DNA of 64,000 bases from Epiperipatus broadwayi (lineage: Eukaryota; Onychophora; Udeonychophora; Euonychophora; Peripatidae): assembly GCA_028023455.1 (NCBI GenBank), contig JAQFVV010006215.1:6305230-6369229 (forward strand), given 5' to 3'. The position numbers and the translations under genes were made by a program. Every line of letters begins with the position of its first letter. Position 1 is the first letter of the stretch. The notes beneath the pieces were generated by a model that worked only from the letters and a program-made list of their open reading frames with translations, was not told the origin of the DNA and made no database searches. Positions 11,689 through 23,205 of this stretch are shown here, in pieces.

Positions 11689-12890
11689 TTTTTACCAAGA
11701 TAATTACAACTCGTCTACAGAGAACATTGGATTTCCACCAACCAAGAGAACAAGCTGGATTTAAAAGTGGTTTTAGTACAGTAGATCATAGCCAGGTATT
11801 GAGAGAAGTTATAGAAAGGACAAATGAATATGACTTGTCATTATGTTTTGGATTTGTAGATTATGAAAAGGAATTTGATTCTATAAACATTTCTTCAGTG
11901 ATTAAAGCATTGGATCATCAAGGCATAGGTCATATTTTAAAGAATATTTATAAAAATGCAACGGCAATAATTAGATTACATAATGATACTGGGAAAGTCA
12001 ACATTGAGAAAGGTGTAAGACAAGGTGACTCCATATCTCCAAAACGTTTTACAGCAGTGCTGCAAGAAGTATTTTGTGGATTAAAATGGGAAACTAAAGG
12101 AGTGAAAGTAAATGAAGATTATTTAAGTCATTTAGATTTCGCAGATGATGTAGTTGTTTTGCAAATAATACTTCAGAACTGCAGGAAATGTTGCAGGAGT
12201 TATCAGATGAAAGTAGGACTAAAGATAAATGTTAAAAAGACTAAAGTAATGTTTAACTGATTTGCTCAAAATATGAAAATAAAGATTATGATGAATTAGA
12301 AGAAGTTAACAGTTTCAAATACCTCGGTCAGATTATTAATACAGATAGAAACATAATGGAGGAAATTAATCATAGAATTAAACTTGGTAGGAGAGCTTTT
12401 GGTAGAAATAACTTGATACTAAAAGGAAATATGCCTATGTGTTTGAAAAGGAAGGTTTTTAACAAATGTGTTTTACCAGTTCTTACTTATGGATCTGAGA
12501 CTTGGACACTTAATAGTAGAGCAATACAGAGACTTCAGACCACTCAAAGAAGTATGGAGAGATGCATGTTGGGAGTAACAAGAAGAGATTGAAAATGCAA
12601 TGTATGGGTAAGAGAACAAACAAGTGTTACTGACCTCATTGAAAAAATTAAAAGATAAGTGGAGTTGGGTTGGACATATTGCTAGAAGAGATGATAATAG
12701 ATGGACAATTGAAATTTTAAACTGGATTCCAAGAGACTGTAAAAGACCCAGAAAGAGACCACATGTGAGATGGATGGATGAAATAAGAAAGTGTGCAGGG
12801 GTGATGTGGAGAAGAGAAGCTAAAGATCAAAGAAGATGGATTAACTTGGAGAGACCTTCACCCTGCAGTGGATTGATAATGGTTGATGAT
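11678..12890 (+). pseudogene. RTE-like LINE: reverse transcriptase, 3' part
   Basis: Resumes the interrupted RT with QPREQAGFKSGFSTVDH, FGFVDYEKEFDS (motif A; the second catalytic position region is intact), GVRQGDSISPKRF (motif B) and DFADDVVVL (motif C, near 12135-12165, with both Asp present). After a stop at about 12258 the frame continues with FKYLGQIINTD and VLTYGSETW. A frameshift near 12590 follows, then the RTE-type C-terminus WVGHIARRDDNRWTIEIL and RKRPHVRWMDEIR to 12850. It ends with a GAT-rich microsatellite (12880-12902), a usual RTE 3' end. Confidence 0.85.
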
Positions 12891-12909
12891 GATGATAATG
12901 ATACAAAAA

Positions 12910-13546
12910 ATGTCCGTTCATTAAAAACTATTGTAATAACAATAAAAATAATAAATATAATGATAATTAACTATTATATAGTCTTTCGATCTGCAAATGT
13001 ACTTTTGGTTAGTTCCTTAATTCTTCATAGCTGAAGTTAAATTCAAAAAAACATACTTGAAGCAAATGACATCCGCTCAAATTTTATGAATCCTGAATTT
13101 TAATGTTAGCAGCTTGTCTATTACTTAAATTCATTTTATTTCTATTTATTAAAATTGCCTCCTTAATTTTTCTTTTATTATGGTTTCTCTCTTCATGAAG
13201 AATCTTAATAATTTCAATATCAAAATTAAATTTATATTTACATGTCCTTTCATGATCCATAAAAACTGAAGCAGTCATTAAATCATTATTATTTTTACTT
13301 TTCACATGCTTGTATAACAATTTATGTTCTTTTAATCTTTTTTCAATATTGCAACTCGATTCATGTAAATATGATATCATACATTCACAAAAAATTTGAT
13401 ACACAACATTACTTTTCTGCTCAACAGGTATGGCATTTTTAGAATTATTAACTAACTTACTAATGTTATTTGTAACACAAAACGAAACATTAAACACATC
13501 CTTATATATATCCTTAAAAAATTTCATTTCAGCATATTTCAAATGC
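12910..13546 (-). pseudogene. Penelope-like element fragment with GIY-YIG domain (minus arm)
   Basis: The minus-strand frame 13084-13542 encodes the C-terminal GIY-YIG endonuclease region of a Penelope-like retroelement: VVYQIFCECMISYLHE (normally VYKIPC…CGKVYIGET), then CNIEKRLKEHKLLYKH, SVFMDHERTCKYKFN and HNKRKIKEAILINRNK. The Y-I-G tripeptide has decayed to Y-L-H, so nuclease activity is unlikely. The RT domain is absent (5' truncated). The sequence 3' of the stop, down to about 12910, aligns with the 3' tail of the plus arm but is more decayed. Confidence 0.8.
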
Positions 13547-13547
13547 T

Positions 13548-14170
13548 CAAAATGCTCAAGTGAAATTTTTTAAAAATATATATAAGGATGTGTTTAATGT
13601 TTCATTTTGTGTTACAAATAACATTAATAAGTTAGTTAATAATTCTAAAAATGTCAATACCTGTCGAGCAGAAAAGTAATATTGGGTAACAAATTTTTTG
13701 TGAATATATGTTATCATATTTTGGTGAGTCGAGGTGCAGTATTAGAAAAAGATTAAAAGAGCTTGAATTATTGTTATACAAGCATATTAAAAATAATAAT
13801 AATAATAATTTAATGACTGGTTCAGTTTTCTTGGATCATGAAAGGACATGTAAATATAAATTTAAGTTTGGTATTGAAAGTGATAAGATTCTTCATGAAA
13901 ACAGAAGTCATAATAAAAGAAAAATTAAGGGGGCAATTTTAATATATAGAAATAAAATGACTATAATTAATAAACAAGCTGATAATGTTAAAATTCAAGA
14001 TTCATGAGATTTGAGTTGATGACGTTTGCTTCCGTTATGTTTTTTTGAATTTAACAGCACTTGAGGAGGGTTAAAGAATTAACTGAAAGTTCTTCTGCAG
14101 ATCAGAAATACTGTATATAATAATTTCCATTATAGTTATTATTTTTATTGTTATTATACATATATGCATA
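13548..14170 (+). pseudogene. Penelope-like element fragment with GIY-YIG domain (plus arm)
   Basis: Head-to-head partner of the minus arm, about 70-80% alike by eye. Coding starts near 13556 (KFFKNIYKDVFNVSFCVTN) with a frameshift near 13650. From 13708 it reads MLSYFGESRCSIRKRLKELEL, FLDHERTCKYKFKFG and HNKRKIKGAILIYRNK, with a stop after KIQDS at 14007. Here the endonuclease motif retains Y-F-G. Beyond the stop is a 3' tail with a hammerhead-like core (14054-14098) and a TTATTATT-rich end. Confidence 0.8.
14054..14098 (+). ncRNA. Hammerhead-like core in Penelope 3' tail
   Basis: CUUGAGGA (CUGANGA with one inserted U) is followed by stem II (GGUUAA at 14069-14074 against UUAACU at 14079-14084, loop AGAA), then GAAAG at 14085-14089. 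Hammerheads are known from the terminal repeats of Penelope-like elements, so the position fits. The inserted U would probably impair catalysis, and no stem I was established. Confidence 0.4.
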
Positions 14171-16062
14171 TATTTTTTAAAAAAATAATATTTTATTCTC
14201 TTCCACTGTTTTATTCACCAAGATCAAATCTCTCATTCTCTCTCACTACTTTCATCGCATATTGTCTTCATTGTAGCAACTTTAATATTTTCATTAAATA
14301 TTATTTATCTTTTATTTGAATTTAGTTTGCCATTCAACTAACTATTATTTACTCCTATTTTATTTTACCCAATGTATTTTAAAAAATTTTCCAAATATTT
14401 TCTTTCAATTATATTAATGTTCCATTGTCTCCTCTATAACTTTTAAAAAAAATAATCTCAATTCTAATTCACTAAAAACTTTTAAAACTGTTTAAGGTCA
14501 TGACACATAGAAGATGATTTATTAGCTAGCAGAAGAAGTTAAATCAAAGCTAAATCTATTTATTGCATTTCAAAGAATGCAATATCAATTCTTTTCTCCA
14601 ATCTGTAATCTCCAACAATTTTATTATCATTTCTTTATTCTTTCATGGCAATCCAATCTCTTATTGTATAATTACTTTTACATTCTTTTTAATTCTTTAC
14701 ATATATTTTCTATTTCATAATTATTTTGATTACAGATTTCAATATGTTTTCAGTTTAACCATCAATAATCTATTATTATTGAAGTTGTTTACATCTACTT
14801 TTATTTCCAGAATACAAACAGTTGATATTTATTTATTCATCTTGTCACAAATCTCTTCAGTTTTACATACTCCTTCAATATCTTCCTTTTATTTCAATCA
14901 ACAAACTTCTCAGATTTGTTTATAGCTTTAATATTCAACAACATATCAATTCTTAAAACAAGATTTTAAATAGACAAGCACAGGTGGAATAGTATATCCA
15001 ATCAATAGAAACTATCTCCATTGGCATAGCTTTCCATTTACTTCTTCTAGCTTCTCAGCAATTGATACTTTCAAACCCATCACTATAAATAAATCTTCAA
15101 AAATATTCTATTCTTTATATTTATTTTTTATCTGTCTACTACTTTCAGAATTAATGTTTTTCAAATAGTGTTCTTAGCTAAATAAAATAGAACATTATTC
15201 TGATACTTAAAAAAAGAAGAAGAGATAAACAAAATTTTAATAAAAGAGTAAGAGAATGTGAGGAGGAAAAGGCTAAATTCAATTAGCTAGAAATAATAAA
15301 TAATCACCTTAGATGATCAAGTGCAAATACTCTATCTTTTTGACAAAGACTATACATAAATTCAATTTAAATGTGATAAAAAAGAAGTACAGCTTACAAT
15401 ATATATCTATTTAAAATTACAAGCCATAAAATTATACCAGCAATTTTTAATTTAGATTTGACCAAGTTTTAAAAAAAAAATCGAAATATTAACTTTAATA
15501 AATTATAAATATTCTACAAATCACAAATAAAAACAAAAATATATTCTTAATAGTAAAAAATATGTATTTTGTATGCAGTATTGTATTTAAAACCTTTTAT
15601 TACAAACAAAAATACTTCAGCTTTAGATAAAGACAACTTTTAAACAACCCATGACATTCAAAAGTTTTGCTCCTTAATATATTCTTAAAAATGAATTATT
15701 AGATAAATTATTACATATACTACATACCTGAAGACACAATATTAAAATGTATTTATTAATTATTATATTTATTTTAACCAAATTTGTACTTCTAAATAAT
15801 AAAATTAAATAGATATTATTTAATATTACTAATAAATACAAAAAATGGATGACAATTTTGAATTATAAATGCTATATTATATATGAAGGCCATTAAAAAT
15901 TATTACTAAAATATTAAATCAAAAAATTACTGTTTTAAAGTTAAATTTAAACTTTTATAATGGAATCAATCAATCTTCTAAGGTCATCAAAAATGGTTAA
16001 TGGAAGGAAGAAACATGTTACATGAATAATATGAATAAATGTTTTTATCAAACAAATTTAAT
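14171..16062. other. AT-rich, possible decayed LINE, no gene
   Basis: 14.2-15.2 kb is pyrimidine-rich on the plus strand, with long open shadows such as 14563-14925. This is the look of antisense AT-rich LINE sequence, but I could not identify a single diagnostic RT or endonuclease motif. 15.2-16.06 kb is simple AT-rich DNA. Confidence 0.35.
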
Positions 16063-16214
16063 ACAAAAAATCAAAGTCACATATCACATGACTCAATTTT
16101 TAAGCTTGTAAATAAAAAATAAAGAGCTCTACTAATTTGCTCTAACAAGCTTCATTGATAAATTCCAGCTAAACAAAGCAGTTAAAAAACTTCTATCTTG
16201 AAAATTACTCCTTA

Positions 16215-16262
16215 GCCTCAGACCAATGATTTCATGCTTTGGCACTCCTTAGTGGGGCGCTA
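16215..16262 (-). ncRNA. Type I hammerhead ribozyme relic, family 2 (left arm)
   Basis: This is the same ribozyme on the minus strand of the left arm. It keeps the GAAA box (reading GAAAU), the stem II sequence GUGCCAAAGCAU and the GGUC cleavage site with UGAGGC after it. Its CUGAUGA box has decayed to CUAAGGA. Together the two arms imply an intact ancestral ribozyme. Confidence 0.6.
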
Positions 16263-16289
16263 GGGTAGTTTCAGACACTAGAAACTACC

Positions 16290-16341
16290 TTAGCGCCTCA
16301 CTGATGAGTGCCAAAGCATAAAACCATTGGTCTGAGGCTAA
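16290..16341 (+). ncRNA. Type I hammerhead ribozyme relic, family 2 (right arm)
   Basis: The layout is almost canonical. Stem I 5' strand GCCUCA (16295-16300) pairs with UGAGGC (16333-16338) in six bp, extended by UUA/UAA across a two-base bulge. CUGAUGA is intact at 16301-16307. Stem II GUGC-CAAA-GCAU lies at 16308-16319 with a closing G-U. Short stem III is ACC-AUU-GGU (16323-16331), with the predicted cleavage site C16332. The GAAA box reads AAAA because the essential G at 16320 is A, so this copy should be inactive. The opposite arm keeps that G. Confidence 0.65.
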
Positions 16342-16689
16342 AGAGTGGTTTTTCAAGATAGACTTTAAATGCTTTGTTTAGTTGGCATTTATCAATAAAG
16401 CTTGTTAGAGCAAATTAGTAGAGCTCTTTATTTTTTATTTACAAGCTTAAGAATTGAGTCATATGATATATGACTTTCATTTTTTGTTTACTATTTATAG
16501 TCTTTGCTTTAAAGTCTTAAGCAATGTTATATTGCTAAGGCTATTAATACATGGTTTGGCTGAAGATCTCTCAGCCCCATATAGGTATTTAAGTTACATA
16601 GTTGGGTTTGTAGACCTTTAGGTGTCTAAAAATTTCAGATTTTCTACTTAATAGTTAACTTTTAGATGAATGCTGGCTTTGATTTGATA

Positions 16690-16860
16690 TTTTTAGATCT
16701 AGTGTCTGAAACTATCCTAGTGCCTCACTGAGAAATGCCAAAGTATAAAACTATTGATCTGAAGCTAAGGAGTGGTTTTCAAGATATTTTTAAATGCTCT
16801 GTTTAGCCGGCATTTATCAATAAAACTTGTTAGAGCAAATTAGCAGAGTTTTTCTAACAA
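16690..16860 (+). repeat. Half copy of family 2 (single arm)
   Basis: Matches the right arm of the 16.06-16.49 kb palindrome from GTGTCTGAAACTA through CTTGTTAGAGCAAATTAG. It has a degraded hammerhead (CUGAGAA in place of CUGAUGA, AAAAC for GAAAC, GAUC at the cleavage site). It shows the element also exists as a single arm. Confidence 0.75.
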
Positions 16861-17190
16861 ATATATAATATTAAAATATCTTTTGAGAGGGAATTTTTTT
16901 TTTTTACAAAAATGATAATATATCGTATAATTTATTAAAATTGCCCTTTTTTATATTTATATAATGACCATTTGCAGTTGTTATAAAAAATACCATCTAT
17001 AAATTGAATAATTTAATTTATACTTTTGATATTGTAATATTAAATTTAACAAATTTTTATTTTTATTTATAAAAATATGCAACTTAGATAATTTATTTGT
17101 CTATGTGCATTAAATGCTCATTCTTTTTGCATTTTCTTTTAATTGTTTTTTTTTTTTTTAAACAATGCTTTATTATTATTATTTATTATA

Positions 17191-17218
17191 ATTGTGACTG
17201 CTTAGCAGGCTTCTTCAG
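17191..17218 (-). ncRNA. Hammerhead-like core, decayed (CUGAAGA type)
   Basis: Minus strand: CUGAAGA (complement of 17212-17218), stem GCCUGC/GCAGUC (five of six pairs, loop UAA), then ACAAU where GAAAC would stand. It is followed by a tail ending AATAAAGCATTG, shared with the hairpin at 48.7 kb, so both come from one family. Confidence 0.3.
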
Positions 17219-17532
17219 AAGTCAATAACTATTTTAAAGTATGAAAAATGATAAATAATGAGTGAATTGTGAACGATTGCTAGATATTCAAACAGTAAAA
17301 AATAATAACAATAAAAAGGCACTGCATATAAAAAGCAGCAACTAAAACAAAAATATAAATGTTAATATAAATTTATTCTGAAACAACCCAAGTCTGAAAA
17401 AGTTATGATATTTCACAAGCCAAATCCCCCAAGAATCATTTAAATGAACTTGCAAATAATGCCCATCTTTTCTTATATCAATATCAACCCATTTGTCAGA
17501 TAAAAAAGTTACTTATTTGGCAAATAGATTAC

Positions 17533-17870
17533 CAACCAAACATCACATGATCACCATTCTTTATGTTTACAAGCTAATGAACTTAACTTGACAACATTAT
17601 TATGTTTTCATTTTGGACTCAAAGCTTTATAGTTAGTTAAAAAAGTAAAAGGTGTTTACTGGATGATTGCATTAGATCCTAAGATCTAGATGCAATGCTC
17701 TCAAATCCAAGATTCCTCAATGATGAAAGAGCCATAAGCTAGAAACTAGTCTGGGATATTGGATGAGTAGGCACTAGATAGGAATTTTATGCACAAACCT
17801 TTCTGCATCCATTGATTAATCTGACTTGCACTGAGTGGCGCTACTGTAAGGAGAGTTTTGCCTCTGTGAA
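17533..17870 (+). mobile_element. Ribozyme-bearing repeat family 1, copy B
   Basis: Full-length plus-oriented copy, from CAACCAAACATCACATG to GCCTCTGTGAA. It includes the shared 5' segment with AAAGCTTTATAGTTA, the ATCCTAAGATCTAGATGCA block and the 3' segment TGGCGCTACTGTA. Its hammerhead (17711-17762) retains GAAAC and UAGUC, but the first base of CUGAUGA is A, which should abolish activity. Confidence 0.75.
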
Positions 17871-18240
17871 AAATAGATTATCATTGATATACAAAAAGAT
17901 TAACATTATGTAAAAGTTCATTTAAATGATTTTTTGGGGATCTGGCTTGTGAAATATAGTAACATTTTCAGACTTAGGTTGTTTCAGAATAAGTTTATAT
18001 TAATAGCATTATATATTTGATAAGCTATAAAGTTATTTATGGACTTGCTAAGACTAACTGAATGTTAATATAAGTATATACAATAAAATACAAATGAGAA
18101 TAACAGAAAAAAAAAATACAATATTATAATTTGCTTAAATTAACTACAACAAAAATCTATTTCCTTTTCTTTAATATATATGTATGTATTTTACAAAGAC
18201 ATAATGTATAAAAACTCATATATAGAAATAAAAAACTTAC

Positions 18241-19709
18241 CAAAGCATTTTTTGTTTTAGTGGGTAGACTTAGGAATGTCTTGGATTGGTTTAAATTTAT
18301 AGTCATTTCATCTTTTGTCAATAACACTTTTCTTTTATTATTTTTAATAATTTTCCTAAAAACTTTCTTATGGACTGGAAATTTGATGAGGAAATCATCT
18401 TCAAAACTATTATTACCAAAAGCAGATTTTGAATTATAATGATCATTTAATGGAGTTTTTAAAATTGCTTCTATTGGATAATTCATATTTGGTGATTTAA
18501 TAGACGTTGAGTGAATAAGATGGCTTTCAGTTTTGTTTGCAACATTATTTCTACAGTCCTGAGTTGCCCTGTTAAATTTTTTTTCATCAAGTCTCTTTTC
18601 AAATGTGTTATTAGTATGGAATAATAGCTGTTTACTAATAGTTTGTGCTTGTTCAGAAGTAGTGTTGGTTAAAACTTGTGTTTGATGATTTTTAGCACTT
18701 AACAGTGATATATTATTGTTAGATATAACTTGGAATGAGTGTTGGCTAGGCGAACAGTTTTTATCTTCTGGATGATTATATTGAGATAATCTCTTGATAG
18801 GTATTAACGTGTCAATGGTTGCTTCAGTTTCTACAGATTTATCATCAACTAAGCAGTTGTCTACAGTATTTTCAGAAAATATTTGTGATGTATACAAAAT
18901 ATTGCTATTAGTAAAAGGTGTGCTCGTTGTTTTATTTTTTGACAAGTGTTGAGAAAACTTACCGCTATCAGAAATTAAATTTATACTTTCAGATGTCAAA
19001 ACTGCTTCATTAGCAGTAGTCAAGTGAAAGTTTTCATGAGAGTTAATTTTGTCATCATTTATTTGATTTTCCAAAGGTTTTAGGATTGTTTTTCTCCTTA
19101 AATTTTTTTGTTGCATTTTATTCAGACTATTCTCATTTGGCAGACTAATTGCATCTTTAATCATTTTTATTCTATTATGACTTGTACTTCTATCGCATTT
19201 TTTCTTCCAATTTTCATCTATATTATAATCATGCTGATTGTCATAATTGGACTGAATTGAAGACATCTGGCTCTCATGTTCTAAAGTATTTTCTTTTTCA
19301 TTCTTATGATTGCCAATATTTGATTTTCTTTTCATAAATCCATTTGAAAATCTCAGATTAATTTTAATTTCTGTCGTTTCTACACAATTAACTATTTTGA
19401 TAGCTTTTGAACATTTAGTATTTTTGTTTAAATTACAAGGTTTTTTAAATTGTGCACCATTTCTGCATGACTTATGAGAAAAATTATTTATTCTGTTATA
19501 TTTACTGATAGTTTTACTTTCAGAATCAGCAGATGATGAATAATTTTGTCTATCCAAAGCATGTTTTTGAATAATTTGCATTGTATCACATTCTTTTGTT
19601 ATTGAACATCTTTCTAGACAACCAATATCAGTTTTTTTGTATTTAGATACAGACTTATTATTAGATAGCTGACTGTTATTGATTTCAGATATTCTGCTGC
19701 CACCAGAAG
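18241..19709 (-). CDS. Host gene exon 4: large coding exon, unknown disordered protein
   Basis: An internal coding exon of 1469 nt. The acceptor AG is the complement of 19710-19711, and the donor is TTG|GTAAGT (complement of 18235-18240). It begins with two bases completing a codon from exon 3 (A+CT, Thr), then 489 uninterrupted codons, and ends in phase 0. The open frame runs upstream of the first internal Met (19581) right to the acceptor, starting SGGSRISEINNSQLSNN. The product is rich in Asn, Ser, Lys and Thr, with a basic patch near its end (VFRKIIKNNKRKVLL) and RRKTILKPLENQ earlier. There is no fold or family that I recognise. Such composition suits a long disordered nuclear or cytoskeletal regulator, but that is a guess. 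Reading past the donor gives only a 27-residue hydrophobic tail, which is intronic. Confidence 0.75.
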
Positions 19710-22362
19710 CTATATATATATTAAAAAAAAAGAAATTAATGAAAAATTATAGACAAGATTATATACATATAAAACCATAAAAAAATCTAATTATTATTTA
19801 ATATTGGTGTACAGATATTAAATAATAGCAAAAAACACCTATGTATTTATTTTTGATTAGCATCAACGCCATCTTAAGGCGAACACCAAGGATGAGAATA
19901 CAACCAATTATAGTTTTAAAAATGGCAGTCTAATCTACATTATTTAACATTAGTCAAAAGTTTATATCTAGCAATTAATGTTTTAATTAAGCTACATTGT
20001 AAAAATTCCCATACACTGTATTAATCTTAAGTATATGTAAATGAGACAAAGTTTTTCCATTAAAAAGTTCTTAAAGTGTATAACATGTCCAATATTCATA
20101 CAAACTTTAAAATTCTCAGATTTATTTTATTCTCATTTCATGAGATTATATAATTACATTTGTTGATATTCTTATAAAATAGTTTACATTAGAATGATTT
20201 ATTTATAAATTCCTTAAGCAAAGATGATTATGAATATATATTATTGGTACTCATTTATTTATTATCAATTCAATAACTATTTTGTTATTAGAAATCATTG
20301 TTAATTCATTTTCATAAACTCCTTGAGAGTTGACTATACATAAAAAGGAAAAAATTGTATTTTCATGAATGATCAATAAACTTTTGGATGTAATATTCCT
20401 TATACCAAAAACTTCAAAATATTGATGAATTACATGTCATACTTGTAAATTAAAGCAGCATAAAGTTTTGTCTCTGGGACTAATAAGAAAATGTTTTTCT
20501 TTTAATTGGAAATTTATGACCAAAATGGAATTCTAAAAATCAAAAAAGGAGGACATTTATTTCCCTTTTATCTGTCAAATTTCCAAAAAAACTGGAAAAA
20601 TTAACAAGTAACTTTCTCATCTTATAAATGACTTGCTAATTAGTTTCTTGTGGAGATAACAATTAAAACCGTAACTACTTCAATAAATGAAAAAATGCCA
20701 TTTAAAGAGTCTTTACTGGATTCCAAAGGATCCAAAAAAGAACAACCAGACTTTAGGAAAATAGATTCAAATAATTCTTAGTATTGGCAATTTATAAAAA
20801 ATAATGTAATACAAAGGGTAACATTATTTTGCTATTACTGTTCTTTATCTATTTCAAAATATTATAAAGTTTAAATTAACTATTATTTTGGGGATAGCAT
20901 TTCATATTTACTTACTGATTATTACTTTGAAAAAAAAAAAAAAAAATTCTAAGAATAACCTAAAGAGTGATTATGCATATATTTTCTGCTATATATATTG
21001 TGACCTTCTGGTTTGGCACCAGAAATATTATTTGTAATTGTGTAATATTGTATCAGTAATATCTGATATCATCTTATTAAAAAAAAAAAAGAAATAACGT
21101 GAAATTTAAAAATTTTTTTTAGTAAAGACTTAAAACTATGCTTAAAAGTATTTATAGATGAAATTTGAGGATTATTAGATATTTAATATTTTACTGTAGT
21201 GTATAATCAATGATAGGATAAGGGGGGTGGCTTGTCATAAAAGTAGTCAGTTCAGTTTAGGTCGATTCTAAGTGGTTTTATTTGTTTACAGAACAGTATT
21301 AAGATTTGTTTGGATGATTCTCTAGTTCATTTGCTTTTCATATTTTAATCTATAGTATAAACGTGAAATACATTTAACTCACCATCATTAAAATTGTCAT
21401 TTCAGTCCCATCAGTTTAATACCTATAGTACATTATTTGTAAATATTCATTTATGTCTGTATCATTATCCAACTTCATTTTTCATTCATATGCTTCATGA
21501 AACCATCAAATATCATATCTCATATCCAAATATTTAATTTTACCATTACTAGTTTAAAAACCAGCTTAAGTACTTTTTAAATGAATTGATGGATCACTTG
21601 ACTGGTGAATTATTAGGCAACAAATATGCTGTAAAATATTTTATTTGTTAAAATGATTGTTATTAATTTTATTCTATTACTTTAAAAAGTACAGAATATT
21701 TAATTCTTAATTCAATTTAATATTTTTTTTTTATTTATTTAAAAGACAAAATAGTTTTTTTTTTGTTTCTATTTTTTTTTCTACAAGAAAGTTTCTTGCA
21801 TAAATTAAGTCTGTCTCTGTCTGATGACCTTTGAACTTTCAAACGATTTTGGATTGGAAAAATAAATGCTGGGTAATTTTTTTTGAGGGCTATAAAAAGA
21901 AAGGGGACTATTACCAAAGAGTACCAAAGAAAAACTACTAAAGGAAACTACAAAATAAAGAAGACTACTAAATCAAATTCTCTGCTGATATAACTTCAAA
22001 CTATTATCTAAATAAAGCTTAGTAGTACAATTTTATTAAAAGCCTATTTTTCCAAGAAAAAAAGCCAAGTTGAAAGTTTAAAGTACTAAAAAGTTTTGGG
22101 ATGATAATCGCATGAACAACCTAAAGGTACATTAATTTTATTCTTAATTGACAATTTCAGAATTCTCAATCATTATTTTAAAGGCATGAGTGTATCTACA
22201 TTATAACGTATTTAAAATTAATTAGTAATATGAAGAAGGGAATGGAAGTATGTAATTATATTTCAAAATCATTTTATTTAAATTTTATTCCTACTTGTGA
22301 AGAAGACAGAAGAATGTTTGTTTATTTTTAAAAATTATTATTCTTAAATTTTAATTATAGTA
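19710..22362 (-). other. Intron 3 (part), no element identified
   Basis: AT-rich intronic sequence between the microexon and exon 4. It has homopolymer runs near 20930, 21080 and 21720 and an incidental open frame at 21735-21917 with no recognisable features. Confidence 0.5.
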
Positions 22363-23205
22363 TTAACCTTTTGACTGTTTGACTCGTTCTTAATCGAGGC
22401 ACTTTTTGATACATATTCGTTTTAATCGAGTAAATTTGACATCGCTGTAAATTGCTTAGTTTTTGGACTACGTTTACGGTTTTAACGTCATTTTTTAGAA
22501 CGCAAAAAGTTTTATAATATACTGCCATCTATTGAATTATTTTACAAGTAAAAAATCAATTAATTGATGATTCTTGTCAAACAAAAACTAAGCACTGCCT
22601 TTTCACATCTTTTCTTGAATCTTATTGGCTGTTGAAATTTTGTAAACAAAAGAAAATGGAAAAGCTCCGCCTTCTCATCATCTTTTCTTGAATCTTATTG
22701 GCTGTTAAAATTTTTATATGGCTGCCAAAAATTAAAAATTTACGAACGCTTTTGTTTTATTTTGAAAATGATAAACGAATGTTTTAGAGCATTTTAAAAA
22801 TATTTTTTGATGAAATACAAATAAAATACAAATTATTTTCATATAATATGTCAAAAATAAATATTATTTTACAAAAATAGTTACGATTTTAGCAAGAATT
22901 ATTTATTTATTGCAAAGTCGGGAAAAAAAAATCATAACGTGTGCTCTTCCGTTTCTTTTCATGTCAACCGTAACAAATATTTTTAAAATTAAAAATCAAA
23001 ATTTATTTTTGAACAAACTTTCGTTTATTTTTATAATGTTAGAAATTACTAATATACTTTTTAAAAACGAAACTAAAGTGAATATATTTAAAAAAACGGT
23101 CAATAACTTTTGAAAAATTGATACATTATTTTGTGCATCGGCCAATTAAAAGCTTTGAGTGATACCACCTGCAGCGAATGAACAATTGGACAGTTAAAGG
23201 GTTAA
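22363..23205. mobile_element. piggyBac-like MITE with TTAA target duplications
   Basis: An 843-bp segment bounded by TTAA at 22363-22366 and 23202-23205. Inward ends are CCTTTTGACTGTTTGA on the left and, on the minus strand, CCCTTTAACTGTCCAA on the right: imperfect terminal inverted repeats of the piggyBac style. Inside is a direct repeat, TCTTTTCTTGAATCTTATTGG, at about 22608 and 22678. The 67-codon open frame at 22910-23113 is not a transposase. It is non-autonomous. Confidence 0.6.

Larger units (their letters stand above)
16063..16489. repeat. Long palindrome (foldback element) with hammerhead, family 2
   Basis: Two arms of about 205-210 bp, 16063-16272 and 16281-16489, are reverse complements of each other around an 8-bp spacer (AGACACTA). 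Matching outer ends are ACAAAAAATCAAAGTCA on the left and its near-complement on the right. Divergence between the arms is about 5-10% by eye. Each arm, read outward from the centre, carries a hammerhead-type sequence. No ORF is present. Confidence 0.85.

Noticed and set aside
15700-15760. Possible exon 5 of the host gene (CAG|GTATGT on the minus strand)
   Set aside because: All three frames close within a few codons and there is no acceptor at a suitable distance.
18157-18240. C-terminal 27 residues of the 18.2-19.6 kb open frame as protein
   Set aside because: They follow a perfect GTAAGT donor and are hydrophobic, low-complexity intron sequence.
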